64,000 nucleotides of DNA from Eutreptiella sp. 'Long Island Sound 2002' (lineage: Eukaryota > Euglenozoa > Euglenophyceae > Eutreptiales > Eutreptiaceae). Location: the NCBI GenBank assembly GCA_964036045.1, contig OZ038380.1:126462899-126526898 (forward strand). The letters run 5' to 3'. The notes beneath the pieces were generated by a model. It was not told where the DNA came from and did not search any database. It saw only the letters and a program-made list of their open reading frames with translations. Made by a program: the position numbers and the translations under genes. Positions 32,458 through 41,813 of the stretch are shown piece by piece (the first letter of the stretch is position 1; each line of letters opens with the position of its first letter).

Positions 32458-33975
32458 ATGGATAACTGGTACAACAAACAGTTTACCACAAACCCTAACA
32501 AGAACGACAAAAGCCTTAACGCAACAGCGTTGGCTGTTTTGCTACTGCGGGATGCACCGCGCTACTGGCATGGTCATCCTAGCATGGAAGAGCTTGAACG
32601 GCGTGTTCCTGTTGTTGCACGCATGCTGGGGAACACCGAGGGAACGTTTGCACGTATCCTGCGCGATCTAGGATTTGCAAGCACGCGGCCGGTTGTGCGA
32701 AACATTAGGGCACCGCTTGACATTATTCGCCCTGTGCCTGCCAAGAGACCACATTGGCGACCCCTTTGTCTAAGCAAAGAAAAGGTAAGCGGCAACGAAT
32801 CGCTTCTTAACCTACTGCAATTCACTAGGGACTTGGCACAGCACACTCGACCAGTTGTCCCGGTTTTATGTGATGAGAACATCCATTACCGCATTTGTAA
32901 AATGATGTATGGTGAAAAAACAACGGGTTGGAATGTCCGGCTCTTTTTGCGTTCACACCCTATATTATATGGTTTCTGGCACGCGTACAAATTTTGCGTT
33001 ACACAAACATTTCGCTCATTTTGGCCGATTGTGACTTTTTTCCGTAAAGGTTTGCTGCGCAGCGGTGACACGGTCCCCTGTTTTTCCAAGCTGATCACAA
33101 TGGAGATAATTATTGGTGCACTACTGTTGGGTATGGGCCCCCACATACGGCGCCTTAACAGAAAATGTCATTCCCTTGGGCTGGCACGTCCAGCAAATCG
33201 GCGAAGTCGCCTCCGGTACGCTGTGTCTAAGGCCATGCAGATTCCGTTAACACAATACTGTCCTATGTTACTATACCTACGACACCTCCTTAGGCAGTGC
33301 AATTGGGCTGGGGAGACGGCCAACACGGGTGTTTTTGCTTCCGAGGGATTGCAAATCGTTATGTGTCTTTTGGACCGTTTGAACATGGGGGACACACTTT
33401 TAAAGTACGAAAGCACTGTTGCAACTGCGTTATTGTGCCACACTGCATGGCACACAGCCATGCCTGGACAGGCTTTTGCCGAGGAGTTTTGTGAAAGTCT
33501 ACTCTCCAGCGTTGTGACAAAGAAAGGCCGAAACAGAGGTGCAGTGACCATTGACGATGTTGATGATCTGTACCATCTCATCACTATCCGGAAAGAAGGT
33601 CACAGGGTGAACGTCTGCAAAATCCCCAATTCCTTTGTCAATTCCGTGCGTCAGCGGTTAACTGCTTACTTGAACGCAGAGCGGGTATATATACCCTTGG
33701 TTAGGTGGTGTGCGGAGCCTACTGGTACAATCCAGGCACATTGGCCGCGCAAGGGTGTACCCAACTTTCCACCGTCTCTTCTGATTCCAAAGGGTTCTAA
33801 CCACTACAAACAAGTCCTTGTGTCTGTGTTGTTGGTGCTGAAGCAGCAGGGGCCGCTTGAGGCTGGTTTTAAGCGAAAATTGTCCGAGCTGATCCCCCAA
33901 AGCAGTGTGTTGGAGGAGCAGAGAGAGGCTGACACGATGCGAAACGTTCGAAGAAGATTGGAGAGCATGCAGTGA
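32458..33975 (+). CDS. Unrecognised transposon protein 1 (505 aa)
   Basis: ATG at 32,458, TGA at 33,973. I do not recognise the family. Notable segments: VLCDENIHYRICKMM (~140), HPILYGFWHAYKFCVTQTF (~170), FAEEFCESLL (~340) and a basic, charged C-terminus. Scattered acidic residues could form a DDE-type active site, as in cut-and-paste transposases, but I cannot align it. The TGA overlaps a possible splice donor (GTGATG at 33,972): splicing to the CAG ending at 34,208 would fuse this frame in phase with the next gene, making one long protein. Confidence 0.6.
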   Translation: MDNWYNKQFTTNPNKNDKSLNATALAVLLLRDAPRYWHGHPSMEELERRVPVVARMLGNTEGTFARILRDLGFASTRPVVRNIRAPLDIIRPVPAKRPHWRPLCLSKEKVSGNESLLNLLQFTRDLAQHTRPVVPVLCDENIHYRICKMMYGEKTTGWNVRLFLRSHPILYGFWHAYKFCVTQTFRSFWPIVTFFRKGLLRSGDTVPCFSKLITMEIIIGALLLGMGPHIRRLNRKCHSLGLARPANRRSRLRYAVSKAMQIPLTQYCPMLLYLRHLLRQCNWAGETANTGVFASEGLQIVMCLLDRLNMGDTLLKYESTVATALLCHTAWHTAMPGQAFAEEFCESLLSSVVTKKGRNRGAVTIDDVDDLYHLITIRKEGHRVNVCKIPNSFVNSVRQRLTAYLNAERVYIPLVRWCAEPTGTIQAHWPRKGVPNFPPSLLIPKGSNHYKQVLVSVLLVLKQQGPLEAGFKRKLSELIPQSSVLEEQREADTMRNVRRRLESMQ

Positions 33976-33976
33976 T

Positions 33977-33992
33977 GCGCGAGGCCTCGCGG
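33977..33992. repeat. Palindrome 4 (one end mismatch)
   Basis: GCGCGAGGCCTCGCGG, starting two bases after the TGA of protein 1. Confidence 0.9.
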
Positions 33993-34030
33993 AAACAGCA
34001 TGAAACAACAGGTTATTACCCCCCTCTCTT

Positions 34031-34046
34031 GCGCGAGGCCTCGCGC
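34031..34046. repeat. Palindrome 5 (perfect core)
   Basis: Perfect symmetry extends to 34,028-34,049 (22 bp). Confidence 0.95.
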
Positions 34047-34209
34047 AAGGTTGTTAGTCAAAAACAGTTGCGTGGCCCTCCAGTTTTGCATTCTGAACCA
34101 TACCGTACCCTTTTTCGCCAAAAACATGTCACATATGCATTATTGTCAACGGTTTTATCCCTTTTTAATGTTTCGTTTCTTGCAAAACAGGCTTTCTTCT
34201 TATCGCAGA

Positions 34210-37014
34210 ATGGCAAGCCCCGCCAAACAAACAGCCGAGGAACGGGAAGATATCGACACCGACCCTGGAACCTCGGGATCGGAGGCTGGGACAGCAAAGA
34301 AGGGGCGGAAGAAGAAGGAAACACCAGATCCTGGCCTGACAATGGGTAAAGACATCGAGGACCACCTGAAGCCGGATGGGAGGCAGGCGGAGGTTGAGCT
34401 GGACAACGTGAGAATCGACCAGGAGAAGACAAAGGGACAGATCAGACGGAAAGATGCGAAGTTACTGCAGAAGCGTATTGAGTCACTCGAAGCAGCACCG
34501 CCAACAGGCCCATTACACGTCGTTCTCTGGGAAGATAATAATTTGTTTTCAACGGACTGTTCTCTCTTCTCGGTGCGCGAGCCCTCGCGCATGGACGTGT
34601 CTCATATTTGCAGATGGCGATTATTGGTGTGTATCTGGACAGCACAGCGTGGACGTGATTGCGAAGATTCGGGAGAAGCGGCGCACAGCGTGTCTGGATC
34701 TGCAGCAGTGGCATACTACATGCATGGCCGATATTCTGAAGCCTGAGACACCGGGGGCCTTCCATGCAAAGCTGGCGGGACAAGCACAAGGAAGCGCACA
34801 AGACGTTGAGCCGATACCGTTGTATGAGGCAGCAGGTAACCTCATTCGATGTGTTGAAGATCAGCGGCGGCGAGGCCTACCTGACACGTACACCAATCTC
34901 AAGATCGCCATTGTGGATGCTGTGCAGATGAGTGCCCTGGTTCCAACCGCTGAACTGAAGCAGCCTGGTCAATTCGTATGTTCATTAAACATTGTTTGGA
35001 TGCTGTTCGTTGCGCGAGGCCTCGCGCATAACCTTGTCATTTTCAGGACAAAACATACAAATTGTGGAAAGATTTCATGACGTTTGCCTACTATGCTGGT
35101 CTGGAAGCTGTGAAAGGTCTGCAGAAGTTCCACGACAAAGGGGAGAAAGTCACGAAGAACGCGCCGAAGAAACTGGACGGGATCCTCATGCCGGAGTTCT
35201 ACAAGAAAGTGGTAGAAGAAGCTCAGGAAGAAAAAACAACTCAGAAATCCTTGCAGAATTCGTTCGACGACATCATCCTTGAACAGTGGGTCTCAATGCA
35301 TCTGGACCACCCGCACAATGACTAGTACGTTCGACATGAGAAAGGTGTGTACCATCGACGAGACGTGGGTTCCGTTTCTGCATTGGTGTGCTACACCTTC
35401 TCCATTTCTGTTCTTTAGCCAAGGACATGCGCACCGGCAAAGAGGTTGCTGCACTTTGAAGGCCTGCCCTGAAGGTGACTCGTGGTACATGGGGCTATTG
35501 GCGGGAACCTGAAGGCAAAAGTCGCGGTCCATGCCCGGCATGGAAATCCATGATTCGCGCACCACTGTGGCAGGTGGCAGAGAAAGGCAAACCCGTCGCC
35601 CTGAAAATCCTCAATGTCCAAAAACTCCTGGGTCAAGAGGCTACCAAGAGCCGTGTGGTCCCCCCAGCTGCTGGCGTTACTGGTGACTTCAAGATAGTGG
35701 AACAGCAGGATCCATTACTGGCAAGTCAAACTATCACAATTAAGGCGACCCGAATTGCAGCTCTAGCCCACGATCCCCCGAAGCGGTTCATGGATATTGA
35801 CAAGAACCTGATTGTCATCAACGGCGGCATATTTGAACATCTTGCTCCTGAGATGATGTGCCCAGCCTGGCTGTATGAAGAGATGGCGCGTGCCGATACA
35901 CTTATCTGCGGATCTCAAACTGTTGTTGACAACATGTACGACGTGCTGGAAACGGAAACAGAGAGGCGTCTCAACGATGATTTCAACGCGCCGCGCATGC
36001 CTAACATGTTGCGTGTTCCCATCTTCAGTTGGCCAATCAAAGCGAAGCCAGTAGGGGATCCTACATTGTTCGACATTTGCTGGTTGCTGATTTCGTCACC
36101 AGATAGCTGGACGAAAAAGGTATAATTTCGTCATTGCGTCCTCTCTTTGCGCGAGGCCTCACGCAATAACTTCTCCCTCTTTGCAGATTCCTAATTATCT
36201 GACGTTTGGACCTACTCAAGTACAGGAGATGGATGACACTGAATTTGGCGGTCCCCTTCCGATAACGACGGTTATGTGGTATTTCGACACTCACCTCCAT
36301 TACCCGAAGAACGATAAGAGCTTCAAGCCTTCGTTTGTGCTCATTGATCAGCAGCCACACCTGGTGTGCAAGATTGCGTCCATCGAGCAGGATTCTCGCA
36401 TGTACCTTCTTGGTGTCTCCACCGACAGCCTCTCCGATAGGGTCAACAGAGTGGAGACTCAGTTGAACCACGTCTTGACACAAGGGTCGAAACTGGACGA
36501 ATCTGGTGATTGGGACCAGCAAGCCAGCTAGGCAAACCGTGGTATTCTCCTTTGGGTTCGCGATGAGAAGTTGGGTTCTGAGGCGTTGTCGCTGAAGGAG
36601 GAAGAGACCATTCAGAAGGGTCAAGCTGCAGAAGCACAGGCCCCTGCAAAGCGGAAGTCTACTGGTGGGGAACCTGCCCCCAAGAAGAAGAAGACTGCTT
36701 CCAAGCCTCAGGCAGCGAAGTCGGTTACTGGTGAAGAATCCGACGAGAGCGATGGGGATGAGGAGGAGGAGAGCGAGGAAGAAGAGGAGGAGGAACCGCA
36801 GGTCTCCCAAGGCAAGGCAGCGAAGAAAGCGGCAGCGAAACCGAGGCCCGAGGAAACCGGGGCCAGGGCTCCATTCAAGCAGCCAACTCGTCAGTCCCAA
36901 CCAAGGGACCAGCCCGCAAAGCCACCGCCAAAGGGTAAGACGTCCGTTGCTAAGGCTATGGGTTCTAAGATGAAAGTTGTTCCGAAGAAAGAGCAATTTC
37001 TTCGTTTTTTCTAA
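34210..37014 (+). CDS. Multi-exon transposon protein 2, ParB-fold-like segment
   Basis: Exons by frame: 34,210-34,534, 34,614-34,975, 35,047-35,324, 35,419-36,119 and 36,187-37,014 (TAA). Exon 1 is Lys/Glu-rich. The exon 1/2 join would read HVVLWEDGDYWCVSGQH, resembling the core strand and GxH motif of ParB/sulfiredoxin/DGQHR folds (weak, by eye). Exon 4 holds a conserved-looking region (INGGIFEHLAPEMM). The C-terminus alternates Lys-rich and Asp/Glu-rich tracts (PAPKKKKTASK), probably nuclear. In-frame TGA at 35,457 and TAG at 36,529 interrupt otherwise continuous coding, and the exon 3/4 joint is off by one base, so this copy may be damaged. Confidence 0.5.
34535..34613 (+). other. Intron 1 of protein 2 gene, boundaries unusual
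   Basis: The acceptor is canonical (TATTTGCAG). The frame-compatible, protein-sensible donor is at GAAG/ATAATAATTTG, not GT. AGAT occurs at both edges (34,533-34,536 and 34,612-34,615). A GT at 34,573 gives the wrong phase; a GT at 34,559 keeps phase but adds eight unlikely residues. Contains palindrome 6. Confidence 0.45.
34575..34590. repeat. Palindrome 6 (variant centre)
   Basis: GCGCGAGCCCTCGCGC: 7-bp arms with CC centre; it is the exact reverse complement of palindrome 9. Inside intron 1. Confidence 0.9.
34976..35046 (+). other. Intron 2 of protein 2 gene (71 nt)
   Basis: GTATGT...TTTTCAG; removal restores the frame exactly (phase 0). Contains palindrome 7. Confidence 0.8.
35012..35027. 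repeat. Palindrome 7 (perfect core)
   Basis: Exact core in intron 2, 19 nt before the acceptor. Confidence 0.95.
35325..35418 (+). other. Intron 3 of protein 2 gene (94 nt, approximate)
   Basis: GTACGT donor and CTGTTCTTTAG acceptor look normal, and a TAG in exon 3 requires splicing before 35,325. The joined frame is off by one relative to exon 4. No palindrome here. Confidence 0.5.
36120..36186 (+). other. Intron 4 of protein 2 gene (67 nt)
   Basis: GTATAA...CTTTGCAG; removal restores the frame exactly. Contains palindrome 8. Confidence 0.8.
36149..36164. repeat. Palindrome 8 (one mismatch)
   Basis: GCGCGAGGCCTCACGC, a single G-to-A change at a CpG. Inside intron 4. Confidence 0.9.
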
Positions 37015-37022
37015 TATATTAT

Positions 37023-37038
37023 GCGCGAGGGCTCGCGC
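37023..37038. repeat. Palindrome 9 (variant centre)
   Basis: GCGCGAGGGCTCGCGC, 9 bp after the TAA of protein 2. Confidence 0.9.
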
Positions 37039-37130
37039 TATGCATTCCTCTTCGACGACCTTTTTGCTGTCACTTTGTGCGGCACATTTTTCCCTGTGAT
37101 GCATTTTATTGCGCTGCTGTGCTGGTGTTT

Positions 37131-37146
37131 GCGCGAGGCCTCGCGC
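37131..37146. repeat. Palindrome 10 (perfect core)
   Basis: Perfect symmetry extends to 37,128-37,149 (22 bp). Right subterminal region; nothing else is recognised between here and the right TIR. Confidence 0.95.
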
Positions 37147-37468
37147 AAAGAAGGGGTGCCAAAAAATGCTTCTTCAGGTGTTGTGCGCAACATGGTTTTC
37201 AAAAACTGGTTTTCGAAAAGATTGAAAGCTCATGGGTATTTTCATAGGAAAGCAGAACTGGTAGAAGAAACAAAAAGTCATGGTTTTCCGAAAAAAGTAG
37301 TGCATTTTCAGGGAGATAAATTATTTTCCCGGGCAGTCAGTTTTCTTGAAAATAAAAGAAAATGGTCCAATTAATTTTTTTTTTTGCTGGATTTTTGGTT
37401 CTTGTTTTTTCGGGTCCCCCAAAACAACTATTTTTTCAGAGTGCCGCGGAGAGGCACTTTTGGGCAGA

Positions 37469-37497
37469 TTTTGACCATGCAACTTGAGCCGCCTAAG
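37469..37497 (-). repeat. Right terminal inverted repeat
   Basis: 29 bp, exact reverse complement of 31,102-31,130. Confidence 0.95.
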
Positions 37498-37502
37498 ACG
37501 TT
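37498..37502. repeat. Target-site duplication, right (ACGTT)
   Basis: Directly follows the right TIR and equals 31,097-31,101. Confidence 0.85.
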
Positions 37503-37762
37503 GCAGGCATGCCCGTGGCCTTTACCCGTGGCGTCAGACTGCATGTGGTGCCGCCTGAGCGACAGCACGCGGCGGCTGCCCACCGCTGCCACAGCCCCCG
37601 CAGGAGCCGCCGCCGCGGGTGGCCCTATGTCAAATGCCGCCGGTGGCGCGGCCCTAGCAAGCCCCGGCTGCCCCCGGGCCAAGGTTTCACTGTACCCCCC
37701 GCGGCGCCTGGTCGCCAGGGGGGATCCATCCCAAATCCTGCAAGAAATCGAAAAAAAAATAG
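37503..37762 (+). repeat. Family D repeat with A-rich end, copy 1
   Basis: GC-rich block ending in 'CGAAAAAAAAATA', matching ~60,012-60,262. It is the downstream continuation of family E, separated here by the DNA transposon. The A-rich end suggests a retroposed origin, but I see no pol III boxes. Confidence 0.55.
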
Positions 37763-37763
37763 C

Positions 37764-39350
37764 CCGCAACACTCAGTACAGGAGCAGGTAGCATGGCAAG
37801 CTTAAGTGCAAGCTATGCCAACCAGCAGGCAGGTAACCCACATGACCCACGTGACCCAGGTGACCCACGTGATGCTACACAGGCGCACAGAACACCAGAC
37901 AGAGATGCCAGTAGAGAACAATGTGAACCCAGAATGATGTGCGCAAAGTTGCCCACTGCCTGTGGATGAATGGTCCCTGCCCCTGCCCCATGCACCCAAT
38001 CCACTTAACCTAGCCCTGAACTCCCTTGCCCGTAAACAGGAGCATAGACCTAGACGGGTGAGAGGGAGTCTGGAGAGAAAGAGGAATGAATCAACACCAA
38101 ATCGGAAGAGTAGACCGGATGCAGGTCAGATGTGCAGGTCAATGATAAGGTCAGAGCCAGAATAGAGGACACGATCAGTGCCAAAGTCGAAACGACAGCC
38201 CACATTAAAACAACACCAAGAGCGCCATAGAAAATCTAACAAGAACCGTCCATGAGTGGTGACGTACGATGATGCCAAGGTATGATTCCCGCCCAAGTAA
38301 CCAGGGTGCACGAGGGCGTGGGACCCTCGGCCCGGGTAGAAAGAGCACACAAGGATGCACACAAGATTGCACTCAAGGATGCACAGAGAATGAGCATGTC
38401 CCAAGCAGCGGCCGAATAAAGATGTGCAAGGCGCGAACACTGCTGAAAGAAGGTGAACCGAAATGAGACATCACCAGCAACAACACTGCATAGCGCCCGC
38501 CCGGAGCGGGACGGGAAATGACTATGAACGACAGAACATGGCAGTGGTCCAGGTATCACTCCCGACCAAGCAACCGGGGTTGCGAGGGCGTATACAATTA
38601 AGGTGACAAGCATAGCAGGCCTAGACCCTCCCCACAATCATTCGGAACAATTATCCCCCCAATAAACCTACTTTTCCGAGGAATGCCAAAAAACCCGCCT
38701 ACAGCGGGGCAGAAGCCTCCACGAGCGGCGAAACTCGGCATGGGCCCAGGTATCACTCTATTCGCCCCATCCAAAAAACCAGGGTGCACAAGGGCGTGGG
38801 ACCCTGGGACCTGATGGAGCAAACAATCAGGTCGGAACCCAGAAAGCCAAGAACCGAGAACCTAGAATGCCGTTGCAGAAAGAAAGTGAACAGAAAGGCG
38901 AGAACACCAGCCCATGACATTGCAAGTGGAGAGCACATGAAAGGAACACGGAATGCATGACATACAGCCCATCGAGAGCCTAAAGCGGGGCAAGAGCCGA
39001 CTACAAACGACTAAACACGGCAATGGTCCAAGTATCACCCCACCCCAAGCAACCGAAAAAAAAACCTCAATACAATCTCCAAGTCTGGTGCATGCCAAAG
39101 AACCCGCCTCGAGCGGGGCATAAGCCGCCCACGAGCGGCGGAATATGGCATCGGTACGTGTACCACTCCTCCCTCCTTCTCCAATCGACCAGGGTGAACA
39201 AGGGCGGGGGACCCTTGGCCCTGATGAAGCAAACAATCAGGTCGGAATCAAGAATGCTTTGCCGGTTGCCCCCCCGCCACTCCAGACTCGCCAAGAGTCC
39301 GGACTGACGCCGGCTTTCAGGGTGGGCCTCATACTGATACTGGTACTGAT
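37764..39350 (+). repeat. Composite repeat A-C: left half (A), empty locus
   Basis: Second copy of 3,446-5,031, with scattered substitutions. Confidence 0.75.
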
Positions 39351-39698
39351 ACATACATACATACATACATACATACATACATACATACATACATACATAC
39401 ATACATACATACATACATACATACATACATACATACATACATACATACATACATACATACATACATACATACATACATACATACATACATACATACATAC
39501 ATACATACATACATACATACATACATACATACATACATACATACATACATACATACATACATACATACATACATACATACATACATACATACATACATAC
39601 ATACATACATACATACATACATACATACATACATACATACATACATACATACATACATACATACATACATACATACATACATACATACATACATACAT
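39351..39698. repeat. (CATA)n of the empty A-C locus
   Basis: About 87 uninterrupted units, the longest tract in the window. The long Tyr/Ile/His/Thr or Cys/Met/Tyr/Val frames it creates are artefacts. Confidence 0.95.
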
Positions 39699-40046
39699 AG
39701 TCATAGTCATAGTCATAACCACTTATCATGCCGTCTACTGGAGTTACCGGGCATCTCGCGCCGACAGGTGGTTCCTGCCTCGCTCGATCCCGTGGGTCCC
39801 AGGGCTGCCTGTGGTGGCCCACAGCATGACGGAGGACCCAGAGGACCGGGGATACCGGTCAACCAGGCTCTGGGGGCAGTGGCAACTGCATAGCGTTAGC
39901 ATTAGCAACGGCGACGGACGCTGGCCCGTTTGTTCGCCGGGGGTAAGGGGGCAAGGCACAGCAACGCAGCAGCATCGCAACAAGCAGAAAGCAAGGGTTT
40001 CTCTCTCCGGCGCAAAGCGGCAACCAAGGAACAAAGCAGCACGCAT
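39699..40046 (+). repeat. Composite repeat A-C: right half (C), empty locus
   Basis: Matches 24,339-24,688, starting with the same CATAGT triplet. Confidence 0.75.
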
Positions 40047-41813
40047 GCGGCGAAGCAACAGCGGACTCTCCGTTGTTCGCGTACCCCCGCCACCGTGGAG
40101 ACGTCCATCACCCGTGACCCCACGGAATCCGTTGCCATCTGCGTACTCGTAATTGCCCACCACCCCTGACTCCACGTATCCCACTGCCAGCACGCCATAA
40201 CCCGTATATGCATAGCCAGGATTTCTGGGAGGCTCCAGCCTAGCCTGGCCCTCAGCTTTCATCGCCCCCATGTCCCCACAATGTACGCCGCCGACCCACC
40301 GCACCAGTCCCCTAGTATAGTACAGAAACACGGTATCAACTCCGCGTCGCCGTGGCCCTCAGCTGCACCCACACCCTTGATATATACCATGCCGACACTC
40401 CATGTCAGGGGCCAGTACCCAATCAGCTTCGAGGCATCCTCTTCCCCACTTATAATATAACATGAGGGTCTACGGGGGGGACGCCGGCCGCTACGCGATG
40501 TGAGTGGCGCCCCCCGTGAAGATCGCTGGCTGGGATTCGGGAAGGTGGGTGCCGTAGCTTGGTTATCGACCCCCTCTAGGGGTACCCACCAGAGGCTCGC
40601 CCCGGGCTGTGGTAACCAGGTGCACCTCATCTGGCCCACATACATTGCCCTGGCGCCTACCCTTGACCCTTACGTGCACTGTTTGGCCAGCTCCCGTGGT
40701 TGCGCCTCTTCCGCCACAGCAGCGGCCAGGCCGCAGGTTCGGCCCCCTCCGACGACGTGGCGAGCCTACTTATAGCATTCGCCCGTGCCTCACCCCCCGG
40801 ACCACTCAGCATGCCGCTCCTCCTCTCTCCCCGCCTCTAGCCGACCGGACTGGCGCCCCCCAGGGGTAAGTCGTTACAATGGTGAGGCGACCGCATACTC
40901 TTCGCTACAACGCCGCGCAGTACCGCTGTTGCCACGCCGATGCCACCTGCGAGCTGCCACCACACGCACCACCGCAACCGCAAGGCCATGGTCAGAGGTT
41001 AGACTATGTACATGCCCGCAGGCACGGTCCCTCTAGTTTGTAAACGGGGCCAGGGGATGCCCCCACGCACCCTCTGAGTTGTTAGAGGGGTCAGGGGGAC
41101 ACCCCAGTACCGCCATGCATCCCCGCTGCTCCCCCACTGTACGGTTCCCCAGTACCGCCGCGTACCCCCACCGTACGGACCCCAGTACCACCGCGTATAC
41201 CCCCAAGACGCCAGTACACCGCCACCTTGAACTCCGCGTGCCCCCCGTGAGTGCTCCTCCCAGGCCGCCACGCCGTCTCAAGGACGCCCGCCATACTGTC
41301 CACCTGACGACCTTGCCGTCACATCCCTCTACGCACACATCATCGCTTCGTCGCCGCCCCCGGGGCCTGCAGGCTGACCCCGCAACCCCGTGTAACACTC
41401 CCAGGGGGCGCCGCAACGCTGTAACCCCCAGACAACTCCGTGCACCCCCGGTGTATCCTGAGCAACCACTCCCAATACTGCCGTAGCCAGGCCGCCAGTA
41501 GAGACCCCGGTGGCACGGGAATACCCTACAGGGGTTTGGGCCTTATTACCCTGGTCGGGACGACCCATGACACCTCACTGTTGTATGCGGAGACCCGGGG
41601 CAGGCGGGTGAAGCATCCCTGTCCGACCCTCATGTACGGTGGCAGTACGGGTCACCATCAGGCCGGCACGACCTGTCACATCGCGTTGGCCGTCATACGC
41701 CGCCTGCCAGTACCGCACAATCAGGCCATGAGGGCACTGCTTCTCAGGCGCTACCCCCTCCGCTGCGTCCAGCGTAGGGACGGTAGCAGGTGCACCAACA
41801 ATTCCTAACCCCA
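40047..41813. other. Non-coding, probable LINE-gamma 3' region
   Basis: GC-rich DNA without a supported gene. At 41,100-41,220 there are degenerate direct repeats of 'CCCCAGTACCGCCGCGTA'. The 3' end of LINE-gamma must lie in this interval, but I cannot fix it. Confidence 0.4.

Larger units (their letters stand above)
33972..34208 (+). other. Candidate intron joining proteins 1 and 2 (237 nt)
   Basis: GTGATG donor; acceptor CTTCTTATCGCAG preceded by a T-rich tract. The length is divisible by three, and removing it leaves the codon CAA followed by ATGGCAAGC in frame. It contains palindromes 4 and 5. The alternative is a true stop at 33,973 and an intergenic spacer. Confidence 0.4.
31102..37497 (+). 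mobile_element. TIR DNA transposon with palindrome array (6,396 bp)
   Basis: Bounded by perfect 29-bp TIRs beginning CTTAGGCGGCTCAAG and by a 5-bp duplication ACGTT. The interior is visibly less GC-rich than its surroundings and unrelated to any other part of the window. It carries a 505-codon ORF, a downstream multi-exon gene and ten copies of a 16-bp palindrome. Flanks rejoin to match the repeat at ~59,985-60,060, confirming the insertion. The 5-bp duplication and proteins do not let me assign a superfamily. In-frame stops in the second gene suggest this copy may be non-autonomous. Confidence 0.9.

Noticed and set aside
36061-37104. 347-codon minus-strand frame opposite the transposon gene's last exon
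   Set aside because: Leu/Arg-rich antisense of Lys/Glu-rich coding; the plus strand has matching splice sites and frame.
31295-37149. CRISPR array interpretation of the recurring 16-mer
   Set aside because: Spacing is irregular (tens to thousands of bases), the repeats are perfect palindromes, and the context is a eukaryotic transposon with introns.
39145-40152. Long frames of repeating Tyr-Ile-His-Thr or Met-Tyr-Val-Cys over the (CATA)n tracts
   Set aside because: They are translations of the microsatellite in all frames and have no independent support.
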